A stretch of 30,073 bases of DNA. Origin: CAZRHH01 sp964599885. Its GTDB lineage: Bacteria > Chloroflexota > Dehalococcoidia > DSTF01 > JACRBR01. The stretch lies in NCBI GenBank assembly GCA_964599885.1, contig CAZRHH010000036.1, forward strand, positions 1-30,073, read 5' to 3'. How positions within the stretch are numbered: position 1 is the first letter of the stretch; each line of letters starts with the position of its first letter. The notes under the pieces were generated by a model. That model did not search any database. It saw only the letters and a program-made list of their open reading frames with translations, and had not been told where the DNA came from. A program made the translations under genes and the position numbers. Positions 16,110 to 23,127 of the stretch are shown in pieces.

Positions 16110-16990
16110 CGCGCTGCCACCTGGATCTCGGCGCGGTCGCGCAGGATGGGCGCGAGTTCGCGCAGCCGCTCCGCCGGCACGAGCGAACGCGACGTGACGA
16201 TCGCCGTATCGAGCGCCGACGCGCATGTGCAGGCGCGCGTCGCCGGCAGTGCGAGCGCCACGTCGGCGACGATACGGCGGGCATTGCGGGTATTCTCACG
16301 CAGGTTCCGTATGATCATGTCCGCCGTGACCGCGCCGTGATCGTCGTGCCATGTGTCGTAGTCGGTGACGCAGGCCAGCGCGGCGTAACAGATGCCGGCT
16401 TCGCGGGCGAGCTTCGCTTCGGGGAGTGCGGTCATACCGATGATGTCGGCGTCCCACGCGCGGTACAGCTCAGACTCGGCGCGCGTCGAGAACGCGGGGC
16501 CTTCGATGACAACGAGCGTACCGCCATCGTGCGTCTCAACGCCGGCGCGCGTCGCCGCGGCGTGCAAGGGCGCGCTGAGCGACCGGCAGAACGGTGCTTC
16601 GAACGAGATGTGCGCGACGACGCCGCGGCCGAAGAACGTTGACGGCCGCGCGCTGTTTGTGCGGTCGATGAGCTGCGCCGGAACGACCATGTGCATCGGC
16701 GCGATCGTCTCGCGCAGGCTGCCGACGGCGCTGACGGCGATGATGCGCTCGACGCCGAGCGACGCCAGCGCCCAGATGTTCGCCAGGTACGGCACCTCGG
16801 CCGGCAGCAGCCGGTGGCCGATGCCGTGCCGCGGCAGGAACGCCATCCGAACGTCACCGAGCGTGCCGAGCATGATGCTGTCGGACGGGGCGCCGAACGG
16901 CGTATCGACTTCGACCGGCGCGACGTCAGTCAGGCCGTCGATCTCGTAAAAGCCGGAGCCGCCGATGACGCCGAGCGTTGCGTGCGTCAT
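16106..16990 (-). CDS. mtnP: S-methyl-5'-thioadenosine phosphorylase
   Basis: Splits methylthioadenosine, the by-product of spermidine synthesis, into adenine and 5-methylthioribose 1-phosphate. 294 residues, PNP/MTAP family 2. Motifs: LGVIGGSGFYEI (start), LPRHGIGHRLLP (phosphate site), VIEGPAFSTRAESELYR and IIGMTALPEAKLAREAGICY. VTDYDTWHDD carries the two Asp residues typical of adenine-specific MTAP rather than guanine-type PNP, where Asn occurs. The ATG at 16990 directly starts the conserved part but has no clear ribosome binding site; a GTG at 17035 would add 15 residues. First gene behind the SAM-I riboswitch and terminator, 85 bp downstream. Other salvage genes (mtnA etc.) are not in the window. 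Confidence 0.92.
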   Translation of the reverse strand: MTHATLGVIGGSGFYEIDGLTDVAPVEVDTPFGAPSDSIMLGTLGDVRMAFLPRHGIGHRLLPAEVPYLANIWALASLGVERIIAVSAVGSLRETIAPMHMVVPAQLIDRTNSARPSTFFGRGVVAHISFEAPFCRSLSAPLHAAATRAGVETHDGGTLVVIEGPAFSTRAESELYRAWDADIIGMTALPEAKLAREAGICYAALACVTDYDTWHDDHGAVTADMIIRNLRENTRNARRIVADVALALPATRACTCASALDTAIVTSRSLVPAERLRELAPILRDRAEIQVAAR

Positions 16991-17074
16991 CGCACGGCTG
17001 CCACGCGCGCGAAGGTGCCGGTGGCCGGCAGCCACTCGATCGGTTGAAGCTGGGGTTGAGTCTGGTTAGGCAAC

Positions 17075-17107
17075 AAAAAACTTCTCTACGCTATGGTGGT
17101 AGAGAAG
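17075..17107 (-). terminator. Riboswitch expression platform: intrinsic terminator
   Basis: Minus strand: CTTCTCTAC, nine-base loop, GTAGAGAAG, then TTTTTTG; a perfect 9-bp stem with a six-U tract. The alternative antiterminator pairs AGAGAA (17117-17112, overlapping the 3' strand of aptamer P1) with TTCTCT (17106-17101, inside the terminator's first arm), so the two are mutually exclusive. It lies between the aptamer and the MTA phosphorylase start. Confidence 0.92.
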
Positions 17108-17115
17108 CTCGTTCT

Positions 17116-17208
17116 CTCATCTCTCTCGCGCTGCGAGTCGGATTTGGCACCCGTCGGGAACGGGTTGCCGGGCTTCAAAGGGCCGATCCCTCCACCACTC
17201 TCGATGAG
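17116..17208 (-). promoter_or_regulatory. SAM-I (S-box) riboswitch aptamer
   Basis: The 93-nt element has the full S-box architecture. P1 pairs CTCATC (17208-17203) with GATGAG (17121-17116). The P2 region has GGAGGGATCGGCCC, TTTGAAGCC and CCGGCAACC, including the kink-turn GGA/TGA and the loop that pairs back to the core. P3 is GGCAACCCG/CGGGTGCC with the invariant GGTGCCAAATCC (17151-17140). P4 is CTCG CAG CGAG. SAM binding stabilises P1, blocks the antiterminator and lets the terminator form. The operon behind it encodes MTA phosphorylase, GNAT, S-adenosylhomocysteinase and SAM synthetase. Confidence 0.95.
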
Positions 17209-17228
17209 TTCTATTCAGTTGTGCCCGA

Positions 17229-17258
17229 ATTGTACGAGCGGCCCCATAATGCCGTCAA
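17229..17258 (-). promoter_or_regulatory. Sigma-A-type promoter of the SAM-cycle operon
   Basis: Minus strand -35 TTGACG (17258-17253), 18-bp spacer, -10 TACAAT (17234-17229). Transcription would start near 17222, about 14 nt before the riboswitch P1. Five of six bases match the consensus in each hexamer. Confidence 0.8.
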
Positions 17259-17318
17259 GCTGAATACGTAAAGCTGAAGCGCGGCGGCTTGACGTGCCGA
17301 ATCGAGCGCCCGGATCCG

Positions 17319-18110
17319 TTACGCTAGCCGCGCCACCAGCATTCTGAACGAGCGTTCGAAGCCCACATCGCGGTCGAGGCCGCCGTACAGCGTTTCGATC
17401 TGCGGCGTCACGCGCTCGAGCAGCTTCGGCAGGATCTCGTCCGTGATGCTCCAGGAGCTGGAGTAGTCGCGGCGGGCAAGGCGTTCGAGCATCCGGCGCG
17501 CCTGCGTTAGGCTCGTCCACTCGGCGAGCGTTACCGTCTCGAGGGTGACCCCGGCTTCCGACATAACGGCGCGGAACGTCACCCACGCCGCGTTGTGTGG
17601 GTAGTCGCGATGCGGGATGGCGCCACCGAGCGCGGCCGTCTCCCGCGCGATGATTGCGTCGGCCTCGTCTCGGAGCGTGTTGATGCGGTCGTCGCCGGCC
17701 AGCAGCATCACGCCGCCGGGCCGCACCACCGCGAGCGTCGCGCGAATCGTCGCTTCGGCGTCCGGCACGAGATGCAAGATGTGGACGAACAGCGATGCAT
17801 CGAACGAGGCGGGACGCAGCGGCAGCCGCGACGCCTCGGCGAACATCACGTCGATGTCACGGCGCTTTTCGCGCAACCGCGCCAGCATCGCCGCCGAGAT
17901 ATCGACGCCGGTGACGCGCACGCCGTTTGCCGCCACCGGCACGGCGATGCGCCCCGTGCCGATGCCGACTTCCAGCAGCCGCGGTTCCGCCGCGATCTCG
18001 CGCACGATTCGCGCGATGCCGTCGCCGATCTCGCGTTCGACGTCGGGCGGTAGTCCGCGCGTCTCGTCGTACACATGCGCCACCCGGTCGAACGATTTCA
18101 GCTCAGTCAT
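17319..18110 (-). CDS. Class I SAM-dependent methyltransferase
   Basis: A 263-residue methyltransferase of the UbiE/COQ5-like group. Motif I LLEVGIGTGRIAVPVA, the acidic end of beta-2 GVDISAAML, motif II/III ..MFAEASRLPLRPASFDASL and VRPGGVMLLAGD are all in order, near residues 55-150. Substrate unknown; the 100-residue C-terminus after the core lacks recognisable motifs. The ATG at 18110 starts the conserved part; an ATG 39 bases upstream lies in repeat DNA. It stands upstream of the SAM operon on the same strand but is separated from it by the operon's own promoter and terminator. Confidence 0.88.
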   Translation of the reverse strand: MTELKSFDRVAHVYDETRGLPPDVEREIGDGIARIVREIAAEPRLLEVGIGTGRIAVPVAANGVRVTGVDISAAMLARLREKRRDIDVMFAEASRLPLRPASFDASLFVHILHLVPDAEATIRATLAVVRPGGVMLLAGDDRINTLRDEADAIIARETAALGGAIPHRDYPHNAAWVTFRAVMSEAGVTLETVTLAEWTSLTQARRMLERLARRDYSSSWSITDEILPKLLERVTPQIETLYGGLDRDVGFERSFRMLVARLA

Positions 18111-18140
18111 TGTGCCCAGAGTTCCATCATCATTCTTACT

Positions 18141-18280
18141 CACGACCATCTGTGTTCATCTGTCTGCATTCGTGGTTCCTATCAAGAAATCCTCTGTGCC
18201 TCTGTGCCTCTGTGCCTCTGTGGTGAATCCGAAACACCTTTGCGCTCCTTCGCGCCCTTTGCGTCTTTGCGGTGAGTCTT
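18141..18280. repeat. CTCTGTG/CTTTGCG-type intergenic repeat, copy 1
   Basis: About 140 bp: ACCATCTGTGTTCATCTG..GCATTCGTGG, then CTCTGTGC three times and CTCTGTGG, then CTTTGCGCTCCTTCGCGCCC and TTTGCGTCTTTGCGGTGA. This type of simple repeat is found between genes in many unrelated bacteria. It fills the gap between the thioesterase stop and the methyltransferase start and ends four bases from the thioesterase stop. Confidence 0.8.
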
Positions 18281-18284
18281 AACC

Positions 18285-18725
18285 TCAGCGCGCGACGACC
18301 AGATGCGTACTAGTGACGGTACACAGCAGCCGACCATCTTCGTCAGTGACGCGCGACTCGACGACCATCATCGTCCGGCCGCGGTGCGCGAAGCGCGATT
18401 CGGAGACCGCCTTGCCGCGATCGGTGTTGCGCATCAAGTTCATGCTAATCTGCACCGACAGCGGGAACGGCGCCGGGCTCTCGGGCGTCGATTCCGACGC
18501 ATGGCCGATGAGTGCCGTCGCGCCGACGTCCGCAAGCTGCATCAGCGCGCCGGCGGCGAACACGCCGGTGCCCTGGCGCACGTTGCCGCTGATCGGCATC
18601 TCCATGATGACGTGCTCGGCGTCCTCTTCCGTCGGCCGCATCCCCATCGCGACGATGATGTTGCCGCCGCCATCGATCATCCGCTGCCGCCACGCCGCAT
18701 ACCACTCGTCGTCGTAATCTGCCAA
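18285..18725 (-). CDS. Hotdog-fold thioesterase, PaaI/4HBT-like
   Basis: A 146-residue single hotdog domain, probably an acyl-CoA thioesterase of the PaaI type. Core: QGTGVFAAGALMQLADVGAT (the helix with the catalytic acidic residue, here Asp in LADVG), then SVQISMNLMRNTDRGKAVSE and MMVVESRVTDEDGRLLCTVT. The start is TTG at 18725, seven bases after AGAGG; no ATG in frame precedes the conserved part. Substrate unknown. Flanked on both sides by CTCTGTG-type repeats. Confidence 0.85.
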   Translation of the reverse strand: MADYDDEWYAAWRQRMIDGGGNIIVAMGMRPTEEDAEHVIMEMPISGNVRQGTGVFAAGALMQLADVGATALIGHASESTPESPAPFPLSVQISMNLMRNTDRGKAVSESRFAHRGRTMMVVESRVTDEDGRLLCTVTSTHLVVAR

Positions 18726-18750
18726 CGTAAACCTCTAAGTAATCCTAGCT

Positions 18751-18825
18751 CTCCGCGCCGCTGTGCCCTCTGTGGTGAAAAAAGCCTTTGCGCTCCTTCG
18801 CGCTCTTTGTGCCTTTGCGGTGAAC
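18751..18825. repeat. CTCTGTG/CTTTGCG-type intergenic repeat, copy 2
   Basis: CTGTGCCCTCTGTGGTGAAA, then CCTTTGCGCTCCTTCGCGCT and CTTTGTGCCTTTGCGGTGAA, the same family as 18141-18280 without its first part. It ends nine bases from the YchF stop codon. Confidence 0.8.
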
Positions 18826-18834
18826 AGAAAAGCG

Positions 18835-19926
18835 TTAGACGTTGAACAGAATATTCAGGCAGTCGCCGTCTTCGACGACGTACGTCTTCCCCTCTTGCCG
18901 GAGATGGCCGTGCTTGCGCGCTTCGGCCATCGAGCCATCGGCGAGAAGTTCGTCGGCGCGCACGACTTCGGCGCGGATGAAGCCGCGCTCGAGGTCGGTG
19001 TGAATCTTGCCGGCCGCGACGGGCGCCGTCGAGCCGCGTGTGACGTTCCACGCACGGCATTCGTCTTCGCCGATCGTGAAGAACGAGATGAGCCCGGTAA
19101 GCGCGTACGACATGCGGATCATCCGGTCGAGCCCCGCCTCCTTGATGCCGAGATCGCCGCGAAACTCCACCGCGTCCGCGTCCGACATCTGCGCCAGCTC
19201 TTGCTCGATCTTGCCGCTGATCGCCGCGACGGCGCGCCGCTCGCCCGCGAAGCGCGCGCCGAACTCCGCCTCGATCGCCTCGGTCTCGGTGACGCGCCCC
19301 TCGTCGATGTTGACGACGAGCAGCAGCGGCTTGTCGGTCAGGAATTGGTAGTTGACGAGCATGCGCCGCTCTTCGGCATCCATCGGCTGCGCGCGGAGCG
19401 GGGTGTCGCGTTCAAGGCCGGCTTTCAGGCGCTCCAGCAGCGTCACCTCGCGTTCGGCGACGTCGCGCTCGGCCACCTTCACGGATCGCATCGACACCTC
19501 GATGCGTTCGAGCCGCTTCTCGATGAACGCCGCGTCGGCAAACGCCAGTTCGAGGTCCATCGCCGCGGCATCGCGCATCGCGTCGACGGTGTGTTGCGGA
19601 TGCGGCACCGTCTCGTCCTCGAACGCGCGGACGACGTGGATCAGCGCGTCCGAGCGCGAGAGCTGCGCCAGAAACTGCGGCGACGGCCCGTTGCCGCCAC
19701 TGAACGCCTCGCCCGGAAAGTCGATGTAGCGGATGTCGGCGAGCGTGAACTTCTTCGGGTTGAAGATCTTCGCCAGCTTGTCCAGCCGTTCGTCCGGCAC
19801 CTTGACGACGCCGATGTTCGGCTGCACGCCCGAGCCGTACGACCCCGTCGCCGCGTCGCCTTTGGTGACGGCGTTGAAGATCGTCGTCTTCCCGGACCGC
19901 TGAAATCCGATGATGCCTGAGTCCAT
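18835..19926 (-). CDS. ychF: YchF/OLA1-type P-loop NTPase
   Basis: Ribosome-associated Obg-family NTPase of 363 residues, the usual length. P-loop region IIGFQRSGKTTIFNAVTKGD (about 4-23), switch-region ADIRYIDFPGEAFSGGNG, and G4 motif VVNIDEGR, of the NxxE form that lets YchF prefer ATP over GTP. The C-terminal TGS domain ends with the family pattern AGKIHTDLERGFIRAEVV .. EGKTYVVEDGDCLNILFNV. The P-loop reads GFQRSGKTT instead of the common GLPNVGKST, marking a divergent branch. ATG 19926 begins the P-loop strand; a TACGCT box lies six bases upstream and no Shine-Dalgarno sequence is seen, suggesting a leaderless message. Confidence 0.93.
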   Translation of the reverse strand: MDSGIIGFQRSGKTTIFNAVTKGDAATGSYGSGVQPNIGVVKVPDERLDKLAKIFNPKKFTLADIRYIDFPGEAFSGGNGPSPQFLAQLSRSDALIHVVRAFEDETVPHPQHTVDAMRDAAAMDLELAFADAAFIEKRLERIEVSMRSVKVAERDVAEREVTLLERLKAGLERDTPLRAQPMDAEERRMLVNYQFLTDKPLLLVVNIDEGRVTETEAIEAEFGARFAGERRAVAAISGKIEQELAQMSDADAVEFRGDLGIKEAGLDRMIRMSYALTGLISFFTIGEDECRAWNVTRGSTAPVAAGKIHTDLERGFIRAEVVRADELLADGSMAEARKHGHLRQEGKTYVVEDGDCLNILFNV

Positions 19927-20006
19927 GCGGGCAGCGTAGCGAGCGCCGATGTGGGGCGCGATCTTGCGGGGCGTGTGAGCGCGGTCGCTGGTTGGTGGCT
20001 CGCCTT

Positions 20007-20043
20007 GCGATACCGGGGCGCACACGTGGGTGCGCCCCTACCG
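20007..20043. repeat. Palindromic repeat, GGGGCGCAC/GTGCGCCCC, copy 1
   Basis: Arms 20015-20023 and 20030-20038 form a perfect 9-bp stem. The 37-bp unit from GCGATACC to CTACCG is repeated at 25925-25961 with a single mismatch in the loop. Its reverse complement has the frame GGTAGGGGC..GCCCCGGT shared with 29290-29318. Confidence 0.85.
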
Positions 20044-20071
20044 TGGTGCCGCCGACCTTCCGACCGCTTCG

Positions 20072-20094
20072 GTTGTCTACAATTTGTAGACAAC
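20072..20094. promoter_or_regulatory. Operator-like perfect palindrome
   Basis: GTTGTCTACAA, one central T, TTGTAGACAAC: an 11-bp perfect inverted repeat. Each arm contains TTGTnnACAA (TTGTCTACAA, TTGTAGACAA), the half-site pattern of many GntR-family regulators. It lies 146 bp upstream of ychF and behind the DUF885 stop. It is AT-rich in a GC-rich region and has no U-tract, so it looks more like a binding site than a terminator. No regulator gene is nearby. Confidence 0.5.
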
Positions 20095-20113
20095 TGAACC
20101 GCCTCCCCCGGAT

Positions 20114-20160
20114 TCTCCTCTCTTTGCGCTCCTCTGCGCCCTCCGCGTCTCTGCGTTGAA
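20114..20160. repeat. CTCTGTG/CTTTGCG-type intergenic repeat, copy 3
   Basis: CTCCTCTCTTTGCGCTCCTC, then TGCGCCCTCCGCGTCTCTGC and GTTGAA, a shorter and more diverged copy of the same family. It ends two bases from the stop codon of the DUF885 gene. Confidence 0.65.
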
Positions 20161-20162
20161 CC

Positions 20163-21794
20163 TCACGCGGGCGCGAGCATCATCTTCTCGATCGTCGCCA
20201 CGGGATACGGCAGTTGCATGAAGTCGTCGTGGAACCGCCGCTGGTCGAACGACGCGCCGTCGCGGGCGCGGAGCTTGTCGCGCAGCGCGAGGATCTGGTG
20301 CTTGCCCATCGTGTACGCGTAGTAGTTCGGGCCGATGACGCCGCGCCGCGTCTCCCGCTCAGCGATGATCTGCGTCGTGAAGCCTTCGCGCACGAAGAAC
20401 TCGACCGCCTGCGGAATCGTCCAGCCTTCGGCGTGCAGCCCGAAGGCGCAGCGATAGCGCGCCAGCCGCAGCAGCGCCTCGCGGATCTGCATCAGGTGGA
20501 ACTTCGGCTCGCCGCCGCCGTAGCCCGCTTCGATCATCACCTGCTCGACGTAGTGCGCCCAGCCCTCGATCGGCGTAATCGACAGCAAGAAGCGGCCGAT
20601 GCGGCTCTTAGCGCGATGCAGGTACGTCAGATGCACGTAGTGACCTGGATACGCCTCGTGCGCGCTGACGCCCGCGACGCTGTAGCGGTTAAAGAACTTC
20701 ATGTACGACTCGATGCGCTCGGCCGGCCAGGCGCTGTCCGGCGGTGTGACGTAGTAGTACGCCTCCTTCGCTACGGACTCGAACGGACCGGGCGTGCTGC
20801 ACGCCGCCTGCGTCGTCATGCGCGCGAAGCCGGGCGTTTCGGTGACGGCGATGCGGACGTCCGTCGGCATAGTGCAGAGCTTCGCGTCGATGCTGAACTG
20901 GCGTAGATCTTCGAGCAGCGCCTCGACGTCGGGCAGCAGTTGCTCCGGCGCGTTGTGCTCGCGCGAGACGGCGTCGACGACCTCGCCGGGCGAGGCGTTC
21001 GCGTCGATCTTCGCCGCCACTTCCTTCAGCAGCTCCTGGTGCGCGCGCAGGTCTTCTTCGCCGCGCATGATCAGCACGTCGAGCGGCTCGTCGATCGAGT
21101 CGGTCTCGCTGAGGAGCTTGCGCATCGTCTCGGCGCCCCAGGCGAAGTCTTCGCTGGCGCGCGGCAGCAGATCGTTCTTCAGCCACGCCGCGAAGTCATC
21201 GACGGCGGCGAGCGCGGCGTCATTGGCGGCGTCGAATTCGCTGCGGAGTTTGGTATCCGCGGAGCCGCTCGCAGCGGCCGGCAGATCGCGCAGGAACAGC
21301 GCGCGCATGCCCGCCGCTGCCTCGATCGCCGTCTCGACGTGGAAGCGCGACGGATCGGTCAGGTTCTTGCGTGCTTCATCGAGCAGCCCCGGCGCGGCTT
21401 GCAGTCGTGATGTCAGCGAGCGCAGCCGGTCGTCGAGCGGCGCGAAGTCGCGGATGACGAGGCCGTTGCAACCACTGCCGATCGTCGCCAGATAGCCGCC
21501 GGGGCCGCGCTGCCACGAGCGGACATGCTCGTAGTCCGTCAGTTCCCACTTCATGCGGCGCTCGAGGAGGTCGATCTCGTACGGCTCCTCGCCGCTGAGC
21601 GCGGCGCGATCGACCGCCTCGATTCGGCCGAGAAAGCCGCGGACGGCGTCCATGCGGGCGGCGAGTGCCGAAGCGCTGCGATCGCCCAGGCGAGCGTCGT
21701 GTTCGTGGAATCCGCGGCTGGAGGCGCCCGCGGGTGAGTGGGCATTGGTGGCGGCGATGTACTCGTTGCCGGTGGTTTCGACGAGGCTCGGCAT
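20163..21794 (-). CDS. DUF885 family metallohydrolase
   Basis: A 543-residue helical protein with the gluzincin-like motif VSAHEAYPGHYVHLTY (HExxxGH, a variant spacing of the zinc HExxH) and the downstream SITPIEGWAHYVEQVMIEAG, whose Glu and His complete the site. This pair defines DUF885, a probable metallopeptidase or carboxypeptidase-like family of unknown substrate. No signal peptide is apparent, so it is probably cytoplasmic. The C-terminal part has GPNYYAYTMGKHQILALRDK, also typical. The ATG has GGAGGG seven bases upstream. Monocistronic; divergent from the diguanylate cyclase. Confidence 0.88.
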   Translation of the reverse strand: MPSLVETTGNEYIAATNAHSPAGASSRGFHEHDARLGDRSASALAARMDAVRGFLGRIEAVDRAALSGEEPYEIDLLERRMKWELTDYEHVRSWQRGPGGYLATIGSGCNGLVIRDFAPLDDRLRSLTSRLQAAPGLLDEARKNLTDPSRFHVETAIEAAAGMRALFLRDLPAAASGSADTKLRSEFDAANDAALAAVDDFAAWLKNDLLPRASEDFAWGAETMRKLLSETDSIDEPLDVLIMRGEEDLRAHQELLKEVAAKIDANASPGEVVDAVSREHNAPEQLLPDVEALLEDLRQFSIDAKLCTMPTDVRIAVTETPGFARMTTQAACSTPGPFESVAKEAYYYVTPPDSAWPAERIESYMKFFNRYSVAGVSAHEAYPGHYVHLTYLHRAKSRIGRFLLSITPIEGWAHYVEQVMIEAGYGGGEPKFHLMQIREALLRLARYRCAFGLHAEGWTIPQAVEFFVREGFTTQIIAERETRRGVIGPNYYAYTMGKHQILALRDKLRARDGASFDQRRFHDDFMQLPYPVATIEKMMLAPA

Positions 21795-21921
21795 GTCGCC
21801 CTCCGTAGCTTCAGCGGGTGCGTGCGGGCACGGTATCGCCGTGATTCACGGCGGGGAAGCCACAAACTTGGGCGTCGGTACGAAAGTGGCGCTCAGAACG
21901 CTCCAATCTTCTGTTTCTGCC

Positions 21922-21929
21922 GCCGATAA
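21922..21929 (+). promoter_or_regulatory. GCCGATAA motif upstream of diguanylate cyclase
   Basis: Exact match to the -10 consensus of sigma-28/FliA (GCCGATAA). The expected -35 (TAAAGTTT, 11 bases upstream) is poorly matched by CCAATCTT. A similar ACCGATAA stands upstream of the decayed second cyclase copy, with the same TTTCTGCCGC before it, so it is either a promoter element or just shared by duplication. Confidence 0.35.
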
Positions 21930-22021
21930 CTACGCGTGGAAGCCAGCGTGCGCTTCGAGGGGGCAGCCTGACCGCCGAGCCGACCATCCCAGATCTGACG
22001 ATCGCCGACCAGAAATTTCGG

Positions 22022-22990
22022 GTGAGCATCCTGGCGCTCCGCTGGTTGCTGCTCGTCGTCTACGTCGGGTTTGGTCAGGCAGGGCTGCTCGATGTCAGCA
22101 CCACGGCGCTGATCGTCAGCGCATCGTTGTTCTTTGCGTACGACGTCATGCACACCGCGCTGCTGTTCTCGCGCAACCGCGAGGGTCCGTTGCTCGAAGT
22201 CTTCATCCGACATTTCGACATCGTGACGATCACTGTCGCGCTCGTCGCCATCCACGACGTGCGCAACCCCGTCTGGTCGCTCTACTTCCTGTCGATCGTG
22301 TCGCTCGCGCACATCCTCAGCCGCAAGCAGATGCTGCCGTACGTCGCCTGGGTCTGCGCGAACTATCTCGCGTTCGCCGTGGCGACCGCCTATCTGGGGT
22401 ACGACGTCTCGTGGTCTTACGTCTCGGTCGTGGCGGTGCTGCTGGCGTTCATGGGCTTCAACGCCGCTGTACTCGCCGGTGGCGAACAACGGCTGCGCGC
22501 GGTGATCGAAGCCGTCGCGGTCACGGACTCGCTGACCGGGTTGCCGAACCGGCGCTTCTTTCATCACGCATACCCGGTTCGTCTCGACGAAGCGATCGGC
22601 AATCAGGTGCCGCTCGCGCTGATGCTGATCGACGTTGACCACTTCAAGGAGATCAACGACGAGCGCGGCCACCCGGCCGGCGACGACAAGCTGCGCGACG
22701 TAGCGCAGGCGATGCAGGCCTCCCTGCGGGCGGGCGATATGGTGGCGCGGTACGGTGGCGACGAGTTCATCGTGGTCGCGCCGCATGCACCGCGCGATGC
22801 CGCCCTGGCGCTGGCCGAGCGCCTGCGCATCGCTGCGGTCGAGTGCGGCGCCAGCGTGAGCATTGGCGTGGCGATGTTTCCGGAAGACGCCGACACGCAG
22901 GACTCACTCGTCAGTGCGGCCGATGCGGCGCTGTACGGCGCCAAGGCCGCCGGACGCAATTGCGTCCGCGCGACCACCGCCGCGGCCTAA
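22022..22990 (+). CDS. Membrane-bound diguanylate cyclase (GGDEF)
   Basis: Makes cyclic di-GMP from two GTP. 322 residues from the GTG. The N-terminal half (about 1-150) holds five to six membrane helices of no known sensor family. The C-terminal GGDEF domain begins at VTDSLTGLPNRRFF (168-180), has LMLIDVDHFKEINDERGH, the intact active-site motif YGGDEF (GGDEF at 245-249) and, five residues before it, the inhibitory I-site RAGD (236-239). The true start may lie further upstream: the in-frame codons before GTG encode TIADQKFR, which the neighbouring decayed copy also has as SIADRAFR. The only candidate with a ribosome binding site (GAGGGGGCAGC) is CTG at 21968. Confidence 0.92.
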   Translation: MSILALRWLLLVVYVGFGQAGLLDVSTTALIVSASLFFAYDVMHTALLFSRNREGPLLEVFIRHFDIVTITVALVAIHDVRNPVWSLYFLSIVSLAHILSRKQMLPYVAWVCANYLAFAVATAYLGYDVSWSYVSVVAVLLAFMGFNAAVLAGGEQRLRAVIEAVAVTDSLTGLPNRRFFHHAYPVRLDEAIGNQVPLALMLIDVDHFKEINDERGHPAGDDKLRDVAQAMQASLRAGDMVARYGGDEFIVVAPHAPRDAALALAERLRIAAVECGASVSIGVAMFPEDADTQDSLVSAADAALYGAKAAGRNCVRATTAAA

Positions 22991-23066
22991 CCGCCGCCAA
23001 CCCAACCATCCCACGACAATCTGCTGGCGAATCTGAACTCTTCGGCTTTTCTGCCGCATCGCCTCT

Positions 23067-23074
23067 ACCGATAA
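23067..23074 (+). promoter_or_regulatory. CCGATAA motif upstream of the decayed cyclase copy
   Basis: ACCGATAA, preceded by TTTTCTGCCGC as at the intact copy (21922), with about ten more bases between the two parts. It supports a common origin of the two upstream regions; promoter function is unproven. Confidence 0.25.
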
Positions 23075-23127
23075 CAACTCACATAGAAAGAGGGCAGATA
23101 GCTCAGGCAGCTGCAGCACCGGGGAAG

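Noticed and set aside
17108..17318. A tRNA or small gene in the gap between mtnP and the methyltransferase
   Set aside because: The conserved sequence there is the SAM-I riboswitch and its promoter; no cloverleaf or TTCGA loop was found.
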